Source: an uncultured Paracoccaceae bacterium
GTDB taxonomy: Bacteria; Pseudomonadota; Alphaproteobacteria; Rhodobacterales; Rhodobacteraceae
DNA length: 64,000 nucleotides
Assembly: GCA_937146765.1 (NCBI GenBank)
Contig: CAKZRP010000067.1
Coordinates: forward strand, 123,216-187,215
Direction: 5' to 3'
The notes under the pieces were generated by a model that saw only the letters and a list, made by a program, of their open reading frames with translations, was not told the DNA's origin and ran no database searches. Within the stretch, counting starts at the first letter, position 1, and every line of letters begins with the position of its first letter. Both the position numbers and the translations under genes were made by a program. Shown here one piece after another: positions 63,726-64,000 of the stretch.

Positions 63726-64000
63726 ATGTTAGGGGAATCGGGGGAGGCCGGCGTGGCTGAAGACAAGACATCCAAAGAGGCCAAAAAACCGGTTCCGGAG
63801 AGTGAACAGGACAAGGAAGAGGCGTCGACGGAAACGCCCGACGGCGCAGTCTCCGAAGAGGTTGTGGAGGAACGTCTCGCCACCGAAGAGCTTGACGATT
63901 TCGCGGAGACGGACTTGCCTCTTTCCGAGTCCGAGTCCGAGTCCGAGTCCGAGTCCGAGTCCGAGTCCGAGTCCGAGTCCGAGTCCGAGTCCGAGTCCGA
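63726..64000 (+). CDS. N-terminal part of a Mic60/mitofilin-like (COG4223) protein, cut by window edge
   Basis: Manually translated: MLGESGEAGVAEDKTSKEAKKPVPESEQDKEEASTETPDGAVSEEVVEERLATEELDDFAETDLPL(SE)n. Acidic low-complexity N-terminus directly after hemD; identity rests on synteny. Confidence 0.6.
   Translation, partial: MLGESGEAGVAEDKTSKEAKKPVPESEQDKEEASTETPDGAVSEEVVEERLATEELDDFAETDLPLSESESESESESESESESESESESES
63924..64000. repeat. TCCGAG hexanucleotide tandem array (in frame, Ser-Glu)
   Basis: 12 complete perfect TCCGAG copies (63924-63995) plus TCCGA; continues past the window end. Confidence 0.97.

Overview
The window is an ordinary, gene-dense alphaproteobacterial chromosome segment. 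Protein style and gene order suggest a Rhodobacterales/Roseobacter-group organism (inference). It appears to span the replication-origin neighbourhood: parB-parA-rsmG-mnmG-mnmE-rho-hemJ | candidate oriC | maf-aroE-coaE-dnaQ. About 67 protein-coding genes are supported. They include argG, maeB, mutS, grpE-hrcA, rph-rdgB-hemW, secB-fxsA-timA-mltA-smr, hslU/hslV, trxA, addAB with murU/amgK/tsaE and a kinase-less DivL-like PAS protein, regB-senC-regA, ahcY, gpsA-tsaD-hemD, and the start of a Mic60/mitofilin-like gene. No rRNA, tRNA, CRISPR array, transposase or prophage was recognised. The observations most worth a second look are: (1) a perfect in-frame TCCGAG hexamer array (Ser-Glu)n in the Mic60-like gene at the right edge; (2) two perfect 16-bp parS palindromes inside coding sequence, one forming the mnmG start (MFHVKH); (3) a candidate oriC with DnaA-box-like 9-mers at 30.29-30.71 kb; (4) a PAS-only DivL-like protein without a kinase domain; (5) an isolated flagellin gene between maeB and mutS; (6) a structured intergenic region at 59.46-59.69 kb; (7) a reg/prr-ahcY cluster in which the hvrA/spb position is occupied by other genes. 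I did not find a convincing completely new multi-gene system.
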